Assembly (NCBI GenBank): GCA_036426205.1
Contig: CM071579.1
Span: 20,198,782-20,262,781 of the forward strand
DNA: 64,000 nt
Origin: Ascaphus truei
Taxonomy: Eukaryota; Chordata; Amphibia; Anura; Ascaphidae
Reading direction: 5' to 3'
A program made the position numbers and the translations under genes. Shown one piece after another: positions 30,745 through 48,900 of the stretch. Numbering within the stretch: the stretch's first letter is position 1; each line of letters opens with the position of its first letter. A model generated the notes under the pieces. That model ran no database searches, was not told where the DNA came from, and saw nothing but the letters and a program-made list of their open reading frames with translations.

Positions 30745-33700
30745 TAGCGGGTGCGGCGATCGCCCTGATCAACCTCTATGCACCAAACGAGAACTAACCA
30801 GAGTTTATGAGAGAAGTTCTAAGTACTATCGATCCTACCTATCATCACCGATAGTAGGGGGCGACCTAAAAATGGCCGTAAACCCAATAGAGGATAGGAC
30901 GCTCCCCCGAAATCGCCCACACACGGTACTATCCCTAAAGACAGGAACTGCATTTAGAGCAATTATCAAAGAATTTTCCCTAGTGGAAGTTTGGAGATCC
31001 CAACATCAGGGCCAAAGGGACTACACCTTTTACTCCGCACCCCACCAGACCTACTCTCGCATTGATTACCTTTTTACAACCAAGAATGTCTTGGAGGCCT
31101 CCCAGAAAACGGATATAGGGCCGATCACATGGTCGGACCACGCCCCTATTTCGTTAACTCTCTCTGTTCCATTCATAAAGTCGATCACATTTACCTGGAA
31201 ACTAAACCGATTCACTATTGAATCACCCAGAAATAGAGAGAGAAATCAAGTCAGCCCTGTCAGAGTACTTTAAGACCAACTCGGATTCAGTCTCATCCTC
31301 GGCGGTACTATGGGAGGCCCATAAGGCAACCATCAGAGGTACTCTCATCTCTATAGCATCCCATAGAAAAAAAGTTAAGGCAAAATTACTCAAAGACTTG
31401 ACAGAAAAAATAATCAAACTAGAACAGCAACACAAATCCAATCCCTCAGGGAAAATATACAAAGCCTTAACTACCGCTAGAAACGAGCTGAAAAAGAACC
31501 AGCTCGAGGATGTTGAAAAAGCCCTCCGATGGACTAACCAGAGATACTACGACAAGGGCAATAAAGCTGACAAACTTTTGGCCAGCAAATTAAGAGGGGT
31601 ACAAAAAAGGTCCCAAATAACTGCGATTAAGAACAGATCAGGTGACATATTATATAATGACAAACACATTGCGGAAGAATTCACCAAATTCTACACCAAA
31701 TTCTACAACCTCAGAACTCAGGAGGATAATAGAGCTTCAAGGCTCACAGCAGTCTCGAATTAGCTAGACAATTGCAATCTCCCATCTCTGACAGAGAAGG
31801 AGAATGAGACGCTCAACGGGAAGATCACAAAAGAGGAATTGGCAGACGCGGTAAAAGCACTAAAAATATCCAAAGCCCCTGGCCCTGATGGATTTACAAA
31901 CGCCTACTATAAGAGATTCCTCCCGTCCCTATCACCTCACGTACTAGCCTTGTTCAACTCCTTTATGGAAGGTGAACCCATACCACCCTCAATGTCATTG
32001 GCCAACCTAGCAATAATCCACAAAGAGGGCAGAGACCCAATGCAGTGTGGGAGTTACCGCCCCATATCGTTGTTGAACAATGACCTTAAGCTGTACAGCA
32101 AAATCTTGGCTAATAGATTAAACCCCATCCTACCCAGACTGATCCATAATGATCAAGTGGGATTTGTCTCGGGCCGACAGGCCTCGGACACCACCCGCAA
32201 AATCATAAACATAATAGACCACATTAATCATACAAATACCAAGGCAGTTCTCCTGAGCTTAGATGCAGAGAAGGCGTTTGACAGGATCAATTGGCTATTC
32301 TTAGACAAAACTATGCAAAAATTTGGCTTCAGGGACTCATTCCTCGAGGGGGTCCGAGCATTGTACCAAAACCCTTCAGCATCAATTAAGCTCCCGGGAG
32401 GCACGGCACAAAGATTTTCCATAAAGAACGGTACAAGGCAGGGGTGTCCGTTGTCCCCTCTTCACTTTGCCCTGACGATCGAGCCACTGGCGGCTAAAAT
32501 ACGCGAGAGCGTAAACATTCAGGGCGTACCAATTGGCAATACAAATTACAAAATCTCGCTTTTTGCCGACGACATAATATTGTCCCTAACCCACCCCCAA
32601 ACGTCTCTTCCCAACCTACATAAAGAATTGATAGAGTTCGGCAAAATTTCGGACTACAAAATTAATAATGACAAATCAGAGTCCCTACACCTAAATGTCC
32701 CAGAACCGGAAGTTAACCTATTGAAACTAAACTTCAATTATAGATGGAGTTCCTCATACATTAAATACTTGGGAGTGAATGTATCAGGCAACTACCAATC
32801 ACTATATAAATACAACTACCCGGCATTGTTCGGAAAAATCAAAAAGGATCTGGATAAATGGGAAGACTACCAGATCTCATGGATCGGAAGGATGATCTCG
32901 GTAAAAATTAATATACTCCCCAGATTACTATACTTCTTCCAGACACCCCCGATCCATGTCCCCGGCTCTGAACTTAAAAACATTCAGAACAAAATGTTTA
33001 ATTTTATTTGGAAGGGCAAAAGACCCAGAGTTGCCAGGTCGGTCCTCCTGGCATCCAGAGAGAGAGGGGGCCTGGGGGTCCCAGATATCACAAAGTATTA
33101 TCTAGCAGCCCAACTGAGGCAAGCCGTAGTGTGGAATGCAGACCCAGGCCCATATTGCTGGCTAGACAGTGAATCCCACTACGTAAAAACGCCTTCTCTG
33201 CAGGCCCACCTTTGGTGCATAGACAAGGGGGATAGATCACCCCGCAGTTTCGACCTTGGCGCTATAAGACACACCTGGGAAGTTTGGCGGAAATGTAGAA
33301 CGAAGTTTAAACTAACAACGCCAGGCTCACTGCTCACTCCGATCCATAACAACCCCCACTTGCCCCCAGGATGTGAACCCAAACAATTTGACGATTTCCG
33401 ACTGAAGGGGATCAGGGCGATCGCCGACCTGCTGAGCGGTGGAAGGCTGCTGAACTTTCAAGAATTGCGATCAAAACACGAAGCCCCAGAACTGAGCCCA
33501 TTTAAATATCTTCAAATTAGGCATTTTCTCCAAAAACTGTCCTCAAAATTCGAGTTTCCTCCCCTCACCAACTTTGAGAGGCTATGCCAAACCGGCACGC
33601 ATCAAACAGCCCTGATCTCTAGCATATACGCTGGCTTGGAGAGGACGGCAGGCCCCTCCACTCACGACTACATGTCCAAGTGGGCGGCGGAACTAAACAT

Positions 33701-34500
33701 AGATATAGATAGAGAAGACTGGGAGGACATTTGGGACGCAGCTTCAGGAACTTCCATTTATAGCACAACAAAAGAGAATACCTATAAAATCATGTTCCAC
33801 TGGTATCTTACCCCAGTTAGATTGAAGCAAATCTACCCCCTGGCCTTGGATCTATGTTGGAGAGGCTGTGGACAGAGAGGAGACATGGCCCACATTTGGT
33901 GGTCATGCCCAAAAATCCAAAACTATTGGCTGTCAATTCAAACTTTAATCCAAGAGGTAACCGGCCTCACAATAACCCCAGACCCACTGATCTTCCTCCT
34001 GGGCAGGCCTATTGAGGAAATCCTTACTGCGGCTAGGTGTGCTGTGGCTTTCTCCTGGAGAAAGATCTCCTCCCCCTCCGTCCAGGCGGTTAAGAGACGA
34101 ATAGATGACGTAATGCTTATGGAACGACTAACAGCGTTTCTAAGGCGTAAGACTACAAGTCATTACAAAATATCGGAACCCTGGGAGGTTCACTGACACC
34201 CAAAAAGAACCTAAACAGAGAAACGGTGACCCACGGGACCTTAGTCTGAAGGAAGAGGGAGCCAGCGGGCTGGGGGAGGTTCCCCCCTTCCCCCTATCTC
34301 CCTTCTCTTTTTCAGACCTCTCACTTCCCTGGTCAACCAGTGACCCAGAGGTCGTGCCACCCTTGGCGACACCCCCCCCCTCCCCACTCGGTAAATTGGA
34401 AAACAAATATGTATTAGGATACTGCGATGTGCGATGCGGCCTCAATATCCTGGCTTACCGTGTCTTTCATCAGTGAGATTAAATCAGACATTGGTACAAT
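30745..34500 (+). mobile_element. L1/Tx1-like non-LTR retrotransposon, 5' truncated
   Basis: Begins inside the APE endonuclease domain (INLYAPNEN, then GGDL) directly at the end of the DIRS-like relic. It continues through the reverse transcriptase and a C-terminal CCHC knuckle to a TGA at 34196, then a C-rich 3' region to about 34.5 kb. The exact 3' end is not clear. Confidence 0.85.
30872..34196 (+). pseudogene. L1/Tx1-like ORF2 (endonuclease-reverse transcriptase), broken
   Basis: The endonuclease part (30872-31273) has RIDYLF and WSDHAPISLTL. The frame shifts once near 31220-31270. An in-frame TAG at 31761-31763 separates the next piece from 31839-34196, a 785-codon stretch with reverse transcriptase motifs SKAPGPDGF, GSYRPISL, LDAEKAFD, RQGCPLSPL and FADDIIL (FADD codons at 32562-32573), and the C-terminal CWRGCGQRGDMAHIWWSC. 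Only two lesions are visible, so the insertion looks fairly young. This was not mistaken for a host gene because all motifs are of the LINE class. Confidence 0.85.
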
Positions 34501-34557
34501 CGGATCTTTTACATGGCCAGTAACCCTGCAGTAAAGACCGCTAGTTTCCAAATGTTG

Positions 34558-35022
34558 GGTGTCAGTGTGAGGATGGTTATACTGGCTTTGCAGTGTGGGT
34601 GTCAGTGTGAGGATGTTATACTGGCTTTGCAGTGTGGGTCAGTGTGAGGCTGGTTATACTGGCTTTGCAGTGTGGATGTCAGTGTGAGGATGTTATACTG
34701 GCTTTGCAGTGTGGGTGTCAGTGTGAGGCTGGTTATACTGGCTTTGCAGTGTGGGTGTCAGTGTGAGGCTGGTTATACTGGCTTTGCAGTGTAGGTGTCA
34801 GTGTGAGGATGATATACTGGCTTTGCAGTGTGGGTGTCAGTGTGAGGATGGGTATACTGGCTTTGCAGTGTGGGTGTCAGTGTGAGGGTGGTTATACTGG
34901 CTTTGCAGTGTGGGTGTCAGTGTGAGGATGGTTATACTGGCTTTGCAGTGTGGGTGTCAGTGTGAGGGTGTTATACTGGCTTTGCAGTGTGGGTGTCAGT
35001 GTGAGGGTGTTATACTGGATCA
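34558..35022 (+). repeat. 40-bp minisatellite
   Basis: About 12 copies of GTGTGGGTGTCAGTGTGAGG plus ATGGTTATACTGGCTTTGCA, with small length changes. It follows the LINE 3' end. Confidence 0.95.
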
Positions 35023-35580
35023 TATAAATAAATAGCAGTTCTACTGAAAGATCAAAATCAAGAGTCAGACAGATGTGAAAACCCAAAGTAAAAAAGCAGC
35101 CATATTGCCAGCTATCACCGAGCGATGTGCGGTGCGGCACGACTGCAGCAGAAAGTTATGGGACGAATCTCAATATGCCATTTACCTACCTTTCCACACT
35201 ACAATCCGTACCCATATCGCTCCACACCCTCCTTTCCTCTGTATACTACCACAACCCCCTTACTGAATGCAGTTCCCCTACAGCTTAACCAGCAGAAAAT
35301 GCAGCCCAATTGCAACAATTGACAGTTCAATGCCGTTTCTCCCCAGGCTGCCATGCTAGGCTCTTGGGAGTATGCATGGAAAAGTTGGATTGCATATTCA
35401 GTCCGACGATATCATTATGCCACAAGCATCTTCCTAAACTCTTCCAGTTGCCACTTGTTTTGCTTCACATCTGCCCCTTACTGGAAATAACAGCCCATCG
35501 ATGACCTAGGTAAGTGCCTGGGCTCAGCTTGCCACAATATACATGGTCATATACCATACAACTTGTATGTAGGTATGTCT
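35023..35580. other. Unassigned sequence
   Basis: No gene or repeat family recognised between the 40-bp array and the L2-like element. Confidence 0.6.
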
Positions 35581-35584
35581 TCAT

Positions 35585-36935
35585 GAATATAGCGCCATTA
35601 ATGTACACAGTGCTAATACACGCGACAATAATATAACAATTGGAATAAGCTCTTCAGGCAAGTAACATTAGTAAAAAGGAGTCCCTGCCCCGAAGAGCTT
35701 ACAATCCAAGAGGTAAGTAGGAAGAACGTACAGAGATAGTAGGAGGGCGTTCTGGTAAGTGCGTCTGCAAGGGGCCAGGTCGAAGTATGAGGTGTATAGT
35801 ATCAGCCACGGAGCTACTCATATGCTCCGTTGAGGCGAGTTTTAAGATGGGTCTTAAAGGTGGAGAGAGAGGGTGCCAGTTGGATATTGAGGGGAAGGGC
35901 ATTCCAGATCCGTGGGGGCAGTGAGGGAGAGCTTTTGGTGGGAGAGGGTTTCAGATACAAAAGGAGTAGACAGAAGACATCCTTGAGCAGAACACAAGAA
36001 TCGGGATGGTGCTTAGCGAGAAATTAGGGCTGAGATGTAAGGAGGAGCAGGAGGGTCTATAGCCTTAAAAGTGAAGACCAGAATAGAATGTGAGATGCAG
36101 GAAGCCAGGAGAGGGATTTCAGAAGGAGAGAGACGCTGGGATAGATTTAGGAAAGAGTAGAGTGATTCTGGCAGCAGTGTTTAGGATAGATTGTAGGGGA
36201 GACAAGAAGGCCGGACGGAAAGCAGGAGGTTACAGTAATCGAGACGGGAGAGAATGGAGGGCCTGCGTTAGTTTCAGCAGTAGAGGGACACAGGAAAAAG
36301 CGTATTTATGTAATGTTACGAAGGAAAAAACTACAGGTTTTAGCTACATTGTGAATGTGCAGGAGTCAAATGTTTCCCTAGGCAGCGTGCTTGCGATACT
36401 GGGTGTATGATAGTGCTGCGAACAGTAACGTAGAAGGGGCAGTAGGGCCAGGCTTGGGAGGAAGTATGAGGAGCTCTGTGTTTGACATGTTAAGTTTAAG
36501 TCGGCGGAGGGCCATCCAGGATGATATCGCTGTGAGACATTGATAGATTTTGGTCTGTATAGCAGGTGTAAGGTATGGGGTAGAAAAGTAAATTTGTGTC
36601 ATCAGCATAGAGGTTATATTTGAACCCAAGAGATGTGATTAGGTCACCTAGAGAGAGTGTGTACAGAGAAAAGAGAAGAGGTCCCAGGACAGACCCTTGC
36701 AGTACCCCCACAGAGAGAGATCGATAGAGTAGAAGGAGGTGTTAGCAGAAGAGACACAAAGTATGGTAGGAGATCCAGGATAGAGCATTGTTACGAATAC
36801 CAAGAGTATGGAGAATGTGAAGGAGAAGAGGGTGGTCCACGGTGTCAAAAGCTGCAGAGAGGTCGAGTAATATGAGCAGAGTGTAGTGACCTCTGTCTTT
36901 GGCAGCATGGAGGTCATTAGTTATTATTAACATGT
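35585..36935 (-). mobile_element. L2-like LINE, 5' truncated
   Basis: Minus-strand translation gives reverse transcriptase motifs [36 protein letters not shown] and [12 protein letters not shown], then [19 protein letters not shown], broken by several frameshifts. The 3' tail at about 35700 is the same family as the fragment at 655-1372. Not functional. Confidence 0.82.
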
Positions 36936-37279
36936 AATTAACAAATTTCTTACTTAAAAAAGGTGGGGTTGGATGTGCTTTAAATTATATTTACACTTCA
37001 AACGTTATATCTATCTACACACTAAATTGACATACATATATTTAATGTACCCCATGCACAATCACCCAACTGCCCACGATTCAGTATGCCAATCTCATCC
37101 TTTCACCCAAAACCATGGCATTATTTTTAAAAATAAACTTAAACACCTAGCTATACAGATGCTGGCAAAATGGAACTATTTTTAATATGAAGCTGTGGCA
37201 TACATTCACACTGTTTGAAATAAATACGCAACTAACATTTGGAGGCGGCGTGGTAGTTAATATGAAAGTCTCGCATTAC

Positions 37280-37343
37280 CGTGTTGGGAATTCCCCGAGA
37301 CTATCAGCGTCCTGGAACTCCAGCGTGCCCGATATTCAGTTTC
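37280..37343 (-). other. CELF1: Candidate non-coding CELF1 leader exon
   Basis: The minus strand shows a strong pyrimidine tract and acceptor (CTTTCTCTTTTCAG|GAAACTG), 64 bp of unique sequence without an obvious protein, and a donor CACG|GTAATG. It lies between the CELF1 coding exons and the promoter-like site at 40.54 kb, on the CELF1 strand. Assignment is by splice signals and position only. Confidence 0.4.
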
Positions 37344-37394
37344 CTGAAAAGAGAAAGGGAGATGTTTGTTAGCGAGGACAACACATAAGGAAAA

Positions 37395-40080
37395 GAAAGA
37401 GGGAGGGGGGGGGGTCCCCGCGAGGGAGGAGGGAGGGAGGCCGGGTCCCCGCGAGGGAGGAGGGAGGGAGGCCGGGTCCCCGCGAGGGAGGCCGGGTTCC
37501 CCGGGAGGGAGGGAGGCCGGGTTCCCCGGGAGAGAGGGAGGCCGGGTTCCCCGGGAGAGAGGGAGGCCGGGTTCCCCCGGGATGGGAAGGTTAAAAGGGC
37601 ACGGGAGGGCAGGGTTCCAAGTGAGGTGGGTTCCCCGGGGGATGGGCGGGCTCACACGGCAGGGAGGGAGGAGTGTTCACCGGGAGAAGGGATTGGGGGG
37701 GGGGGACCGGGTTACCGGGAGAGAGGGAGGCAGGGTTCCCCGGGGGAGAGAGAGGGAGGCAGGGTTACCAGGGAGAGGGGAGGCCGAGGTTACCCGGAGA
37801 GGAGGGGACGGGTTTCCCCGGGAGGAGGAGGGAGGCCGGGTTCCCAGGGATGAGAGGGAGGAGAGGGAGGAAGGGATTCCCCGGTGAGAGAGGGAGGACG
37901 GGTTCCACGGGAGGCCGGGTTCCCGGGAGGGCGGGTTCCCCGGGAGGCCGGGTTCCCCGGGACGAGGGGAGGCCGGGTTCCCGGGAGAGAGGGAGGGACG
38001 GGGCACCCGGGGAGAGGGGAGGCCGGTTCCCCGGCGAGAGAGGGGGAGGACGGGTCCGGGAGAGGGAGGCCGGGTTCCCAGGGAGGAGGAGAGAGGGATC
38101 CCAGGGTGAGAGAGGGTCCCCGCGGAGAGAGGATCCCAGGGAGAGAGGGTCACCGGAGGGGGGGGCGGTCCACAGGGAGGGATGGGGGCCGGGTTCACGG
38201 GAGGGAGGGGGGCCGGGTCCCCGGAGGGGAGGGGGGGCGGGCCGGGAGGGAGGGGGGCCGGGTTCCCCGGGAGGGAGGGGGGCCGGGTTTCCCAGGGAGG
38301 AGGGGGACGGGTTCCCAGGGGAGGGAGGGGCGGGTTCCGGGAGGAGGGCGGGTTCCCGGGAGGGAGGGAGGCCGGTTCCCGGCTGGAGGGACAGGGAGGG
38401 AGGCGGGTTCACGGCGGGAGAGAGGGAACCCGGGTTCCCGGGAGGGAGCGGGTTCCCGGCTGGGAGGGAGGGAGGCCGGGTTACCGCGCGGAAGGACCGG
38501 AGCAGGGAGGGAGCCCGGGTCCCCGGAGGGAGGCCGGTTTCCGCGGGAGAGGAGGAATGCCGGGTTCCCAGGGAGGGAGGAGCCGGTTCCCCGGGAGGGA
38601 GGAGGCGGGTGCCCCGGAGGGGAGGGAGGGAGGCCGGGTTCCCCGTGGGGGCTGGGTTCCGGTAAGGCGGTTTCCCCGCTGGAGGGGAGGGCCGGGGTTC
38701 CCCGAGAGGGAGGCCGGCCAGAGATCCCAGCGAGGCGGTTCCTAGGAGGGAGGGCAGGCCGGTTCACCGGGAGCCGGGTCCCGGGAGGAGGCAGGGAATC
38801 CCCGGGAGGGGAGGCAGGCCGGATCCCGGGAGGGGGTCCCCGGGACGGGCAGGCCGGCCCGGATCCCCGGGAGGCGAATCGATCCCCGGGAGGGAGGCCG
38901 GTCACCGGCGAGGCCGGGTCCAGGGAGGGCAGGCCGGCCAAAGCGGATCCGAGGGAGGGAGGAGGCCGAACCGATCCGAGGGAGGAGGCCGAATCGAGCA
39001 GAGGAGGGGAGGGAGGGGGAGGACGAATAGAATCCGAGGGAGGGAGGGGGGGAGGCCCGAATCGATCCGAGGGAGGGAGGGAGGCCGAATCGATCCGAGG
39101 GAGGGAGGGAGGCCGAATCGATCCGAGGGAGGGAGGTGAGCGAATCGATCCCGAGGGAGGGAGGGACAGCCGAATCGATAGAGGGAGGGAGGGCAAACAA
39201 CGATCGAGGGAGGGAGGGGAGAGGGAGGACGAATCGATCCGAAGGCGAGGGAGGGAGGGGAGGCCGATCGATAAGAGGGAGGAGGGAGGCCGAATCGATC
39301 CGAGGGAGGGCGGGGAGGCCGACTCGATCAGGGGAGGCAGCCGAATCGATCCGAGGGAGGACGAACGATTTTCCCCGGAGGAGGTGGGAGGCGGAATCGA
39401 TCGAAGGAGGCCGACCGAATCGATCCAAGAGGGAGGGGGGAGGCCGAAAGCCGATCCCAGGGAGGGAGGGAGGCCGAATCGATCCCCGGGAGGGAGGGAG
39501 GCCGAATCGATCCCCGGGAGGGAGGGAGGCCGGGTTCCCGGGAGGGAGGGAGGCAGGCCGAATCAAGGAGCGCCAGGTCCCCGGGAGGGAGGCCGGGTCC
39601 CCGGGAGGGAGGCAGGCACGGATCCACGGTAGATTGGTCCGGTTCCCGGGAGGGAGGCAGGATCCAAAGGACGGCGGGGTCCACGGGAGAGGGATCGGCA
39701 GGATCCCAGGGAGGGAGGCCGGATCCCCCGGAGGGAGGCCGATCCCCCGGAAAAGGAGGGGTCCCCGAGAGGGGCCGGATCCCCGGGACGGAGGCAGGCC
39801 GGATCCCCGGGAGGGATGCCGGCCGGATCCCCGGGAGGGAGGCCGAATCGATCCCCGGGAGGCAGGGAGGCCGAATCGATCCCCGGGAGGGAGGGAGGCA
39901 GGCCGGATCGATCCCCGGGAGGGAGGCAGGCCGGATCGATCCCCGGGAGGGAGGCAGGCCGGATCGATCCCGGGAGGGAGGCAGGCCGGATAGATCCCCG
40001 CGGTAGGGGGTAATGCCGGATCGATCCCGGGAGGGAGGGAGGCCGAATCCCCGGGTGGCCGAATCCCCCGGCAGGAGCTG
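37395..40080 (+). repeat. GC-rich 22-24 bp satellite-like array
   Basis: Begins as GGGAGGGAGGCCGGGTTCCC units and changes at about 38.9 kb to GGGAGGGAGGCCGAATCGAT units, with mixtures near 39.9 kb. Many single-base length differences. Collagen-like open frames on both strands are a by-product of the composition. Confidence 0.92.
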
Positions 40081-40535
40081 AGCACGAGGAGAGACATGGC
40101 CTGGGCCATGGTGGAGAGACCCGCCCGGAGGAGACGCGGAGGAGGCCGTACTCGGCAAGAGAGGCCGATGGGTCCGTTACCTGAGGGCGGGTCCGGGAGG
40201 GGAGGCCCGGGAGGGGAGGCCCGGGAGAGGGGGGCCGGGTTGAGATGCACCGGGAGAGGAGGCCCGGGAGAGATGCACCGAGAGAGGAGGCCCGGGAGAG
40301 GGTGACCCGGTTGAGATGCACCGGGAGAGGAGGCCCGGTCCCCGGAGTGGAGTTGGGGAGAGGGGTGTTCTGGATCCCGTTACCTCGGGTGGATGGGGAA
40401 GGGGGGGGCTCCGGGCGGTTGTTGCGAAGGGGGGTTCCCCGGATTATGGTGGGGGGCTGCTGGATCCCGTTACCCGTTTCCCGCTCGCAGACACCGGGTC
40501 ACGCGCCTCTCTCCGTCTCCCTGCGCGCAGAATAT

Positions 40536-40557
40536 CCAAAATGGCGGCACTTCCGGG
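40536..40557 (-). promoter_or_regulatory. CELF1: YY1 plus ETS site pair, candidate CELF1 promoter
   Basis: The minus strand reads CCCGGAAGTGCCGCCATTTT: an ETS/GABP core CCGGAAGT next to the YY1 core GCCGCCATTTT. This pair is typical of TATA-less CpG promoters close to the start site. It is upstream of all CELF1 exons on the same strand and is embedded in GC-rich repeats. Confidence 0.45.
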
Positions 40558-40579
40558 CGGATCCACCAGGCGGGCAGGG

Positions 40580-46540
<5,961 letters not shown>

Positions 46541-46906
46541 AGAGATAACAATAAAAAAGTAGTTGTACATGTGAGCTGCTGAGACAGGAGGCCCTGAAGA
46601 CTCACTGTATACCACATAAATAAACACCTTCTGCAAAAACTAATATATATATGATCATATATTGATGTAAGTCTTCCGGGAACAGGGGCACTTTTTCCTA
46701 ATGTTACTTTCATGTGCTGGAACTTTACCATTGTGTATGAATATATTATTATTTCATGTGTATGACTGCAATGTGAGGTATATACCTGGATATGAGACGT
46801 TATAAATAACGATATCGTGATAGTGTGTCGCCGGGGGTGCAATGTATAGTTTGTCGAAACACTGTTTGATTATATTATATATATATATATATAGATATAT
46901 ATTATC

Positions 46907-47348
46907 CAGGCAGTCAAGGTCTCGGTATCCACAAATGCGGTTACTCAAAATGGCGTGGATAGCGAAACGTCTTAAAGCGAAACACGTTTTTCCATAGGAA
47001 CACTGTTTAAATGAAAGGTTCCGTTCCTGAAGGCATTTTTAATGCTAAAATACACAAAATATTTTACTCAAGCAATAAGATATGCAGCAAACACATACAT
47101 TATATAGTGTATATACTGTATTATATATATAATATAACATAATATATCATGTAATTTAATAATATAATATATAGTATAATATAATATAATATGATATATA
47201 TTATATACACATAAACAACTTTGCAAAGCATCGTAAGAGCGTTGTATAAGCCGTTTTGGCGTTGTAAAAATGAATATAGGTACGCATTGCATAGCGTTGG
47301 ATAAGCCATTCGTTGTAAAGCGAAACGTTGTAAAACGAGGACTGCCTG
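46907..47348. mobile_element. DNA MITE with CAGGCAGTC termini
   Basis: Starts CAGGCAGTCAAGG and ends CGAGGACTGCCTG. Both arms carry GCGAAACGT and CTTTACAACG-like blocks. An AT-rich (TATA)n segment lies inside. No transposase. Confidence 0.65.
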
Positions 47349-48383
47349 TATGTATGTATGTATGTATGTATGTATGTATGTATATACCGTTTTTTCTCGA
47401 TTCTAAGACGCACTTTTTTCACATTTGACCATTTTTTAAATCGGGATGCGCCTGACTATCGATGTCCTTGAAAAACGGGTATGGTTCCTGTACCAATATG
47501 GCTGCTAATGCGAATCAACTGAGGATCACGTGATCTCCTGCGTTGCGTAATGACGTTCCTAGAACGAGATGCTGCCAACCCTAGCGCCACCGCTGCAGTG
47601 CTGAGCAGGAGGTTGCTGCTGCCCTATGAGAGGCTGAAGATGCCTTCATTTAAGTTGTCATTGCCAGCGCATGTGCATGGAAGGGATCCCTAATTATCAC
47701 TTAAAATGTCATCAAAAAGACTTCACTATGATGCAGCATTGAAAGTAAGAACATTGTTTCTGTATATTTAATGTAGTTTCTTTTTTTTGAAAGTAAAGTG
47801 CAGGATTTTCAGCGCTCGTGCTGCAGTTGTTTTGATAGGATTAATCCCTGTGCTGCACGTGCATGGAGCGTCCCCCCAAGAGCTCCCACTTCAGAGGTGA
47901 TCCCCCCTCGAAGGGGGGGAGGACACCCTGAGAAACAGAGAAGAAAAAAATGCACAGGAGCGCACAAGGGAAAGGATTAGTATTAATTTATTAAAACAAA
48001 CACATAAACAGCTGAGGGGATCCAACCCCTCCTCAGCTCAATGGATTAGCTGCCTAGAAATATAAAAACCATATATATGGTCTCTAAACATATACAAATC
48101 TAACACAGTAAACCATACACAACATAAGAAAAAACACACAATCAATGTAAAATAAACAAAGAAAGTATTAACAGCCCAAGGGAGTTAGGGTTAAAACCGC
48201 CATAGAGAGCTATAATACTGCTGACAGGGGGAAACGAACACTCACACTGAGGCAGAGAAGGGGGACCTCTGATGACCGTATAAATCCGGATCACGGCATC
48301 AAGGAAGATGGAAACAGCCGCCTCTGGAGCCTCAGGCAAGCTCCGTTTCAGCCTCTCAGCAAACACGCGCAGGATGACCTGTC

Positions 48384-48428
48384 GTGACCTCTACGCGTTT
48401 CGCACCACGTGCTTCGTCAGGAGGTCAC
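48384..48428 (-). ncRNA. Hammerhead-ribozyme-like hairpin of the Penelope-like element
   Basis: On the minus strand GTGACCTC pairs perfectly with GAGGTCAC. Between them are CTGACGA, a small hairpin GCAC-GTG-GTGC, and GAAACGCGTA. These are the hammerhead core elements CUGANGA and GAAA with an ACGCGT short stem III and a possible cleavage after GUA. Hammerhead motifs are known in Penelope-like elements. One extra A between CTGACGA and stem II departs from the consensus. Confidence 0.5.
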
Positions 48429-48900
48429 GTACAGCGTCATCTGCGCGTATTTGTAGGGAAAAGGGAATCAATTAGGGTGGCCCCCTTTTGACGCCAAACC
48501 CAATGCCCTTAGAATGCCAGTAGTATATTTAAAGTGATGCTACCTCTTTCCCTTGCAATGTCATGTGTTACAGCGGTCACGTGTTGCAGGTTTAGCAGAC
48601 ACATATACGAATCCGAACCTGCAATGCTTACATGGACATGAACATAACATAACTTGAGATCATCAACTTATATATATACACTGAATTAGAGCCAAAACAA
48701 ATTTATATTTTACATATTAATTGCACATAATAAGACTATATTTCATCTTTAAAATACCCAATAAATTAAAATTGATACATATAGTGCTTTAGTTAAAACA
48801 TATAATGTTAATACATATACCATAAAAATGAGAGACAAATATAATATTAAACAATTAATGAAAATGAAGATGAAATAAAACATACATTAAGCCAAATATT

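Larger units (their letters stand above)
22935..37279 (-). other. CELF1: Upstream of CELF1 coding exon 1: intron or leader region
   Basis: No coding exon was recognised. It holds repeats listed separately (23.76-24.0, 24.81-25.31, 25.34-25.6, 26.9-27.1, 28.4-36.94 kb). If the candidate leader exon at 37.28 kb is real, this is a CELF1 5' intron. 23.25-23.75, 24.05-24.8 and 27.2-27.8 kb show nothing further. Confidence 0.5.

Noticed and set aside
31839..34196. Large single-exon host gene
   Set aside because: All motifs (LDAEKAFD, FADD, C-terminal CCHC) are those of a LINE ORF2.
37673..40250. Long Gly/Pro/Arg-rich open frames resembling collagen, on both strands
   Set aside because: They lie in a GC-rich tandem array, are open on both strands at once, show no splice sites or domain, and follow the repeat unit.
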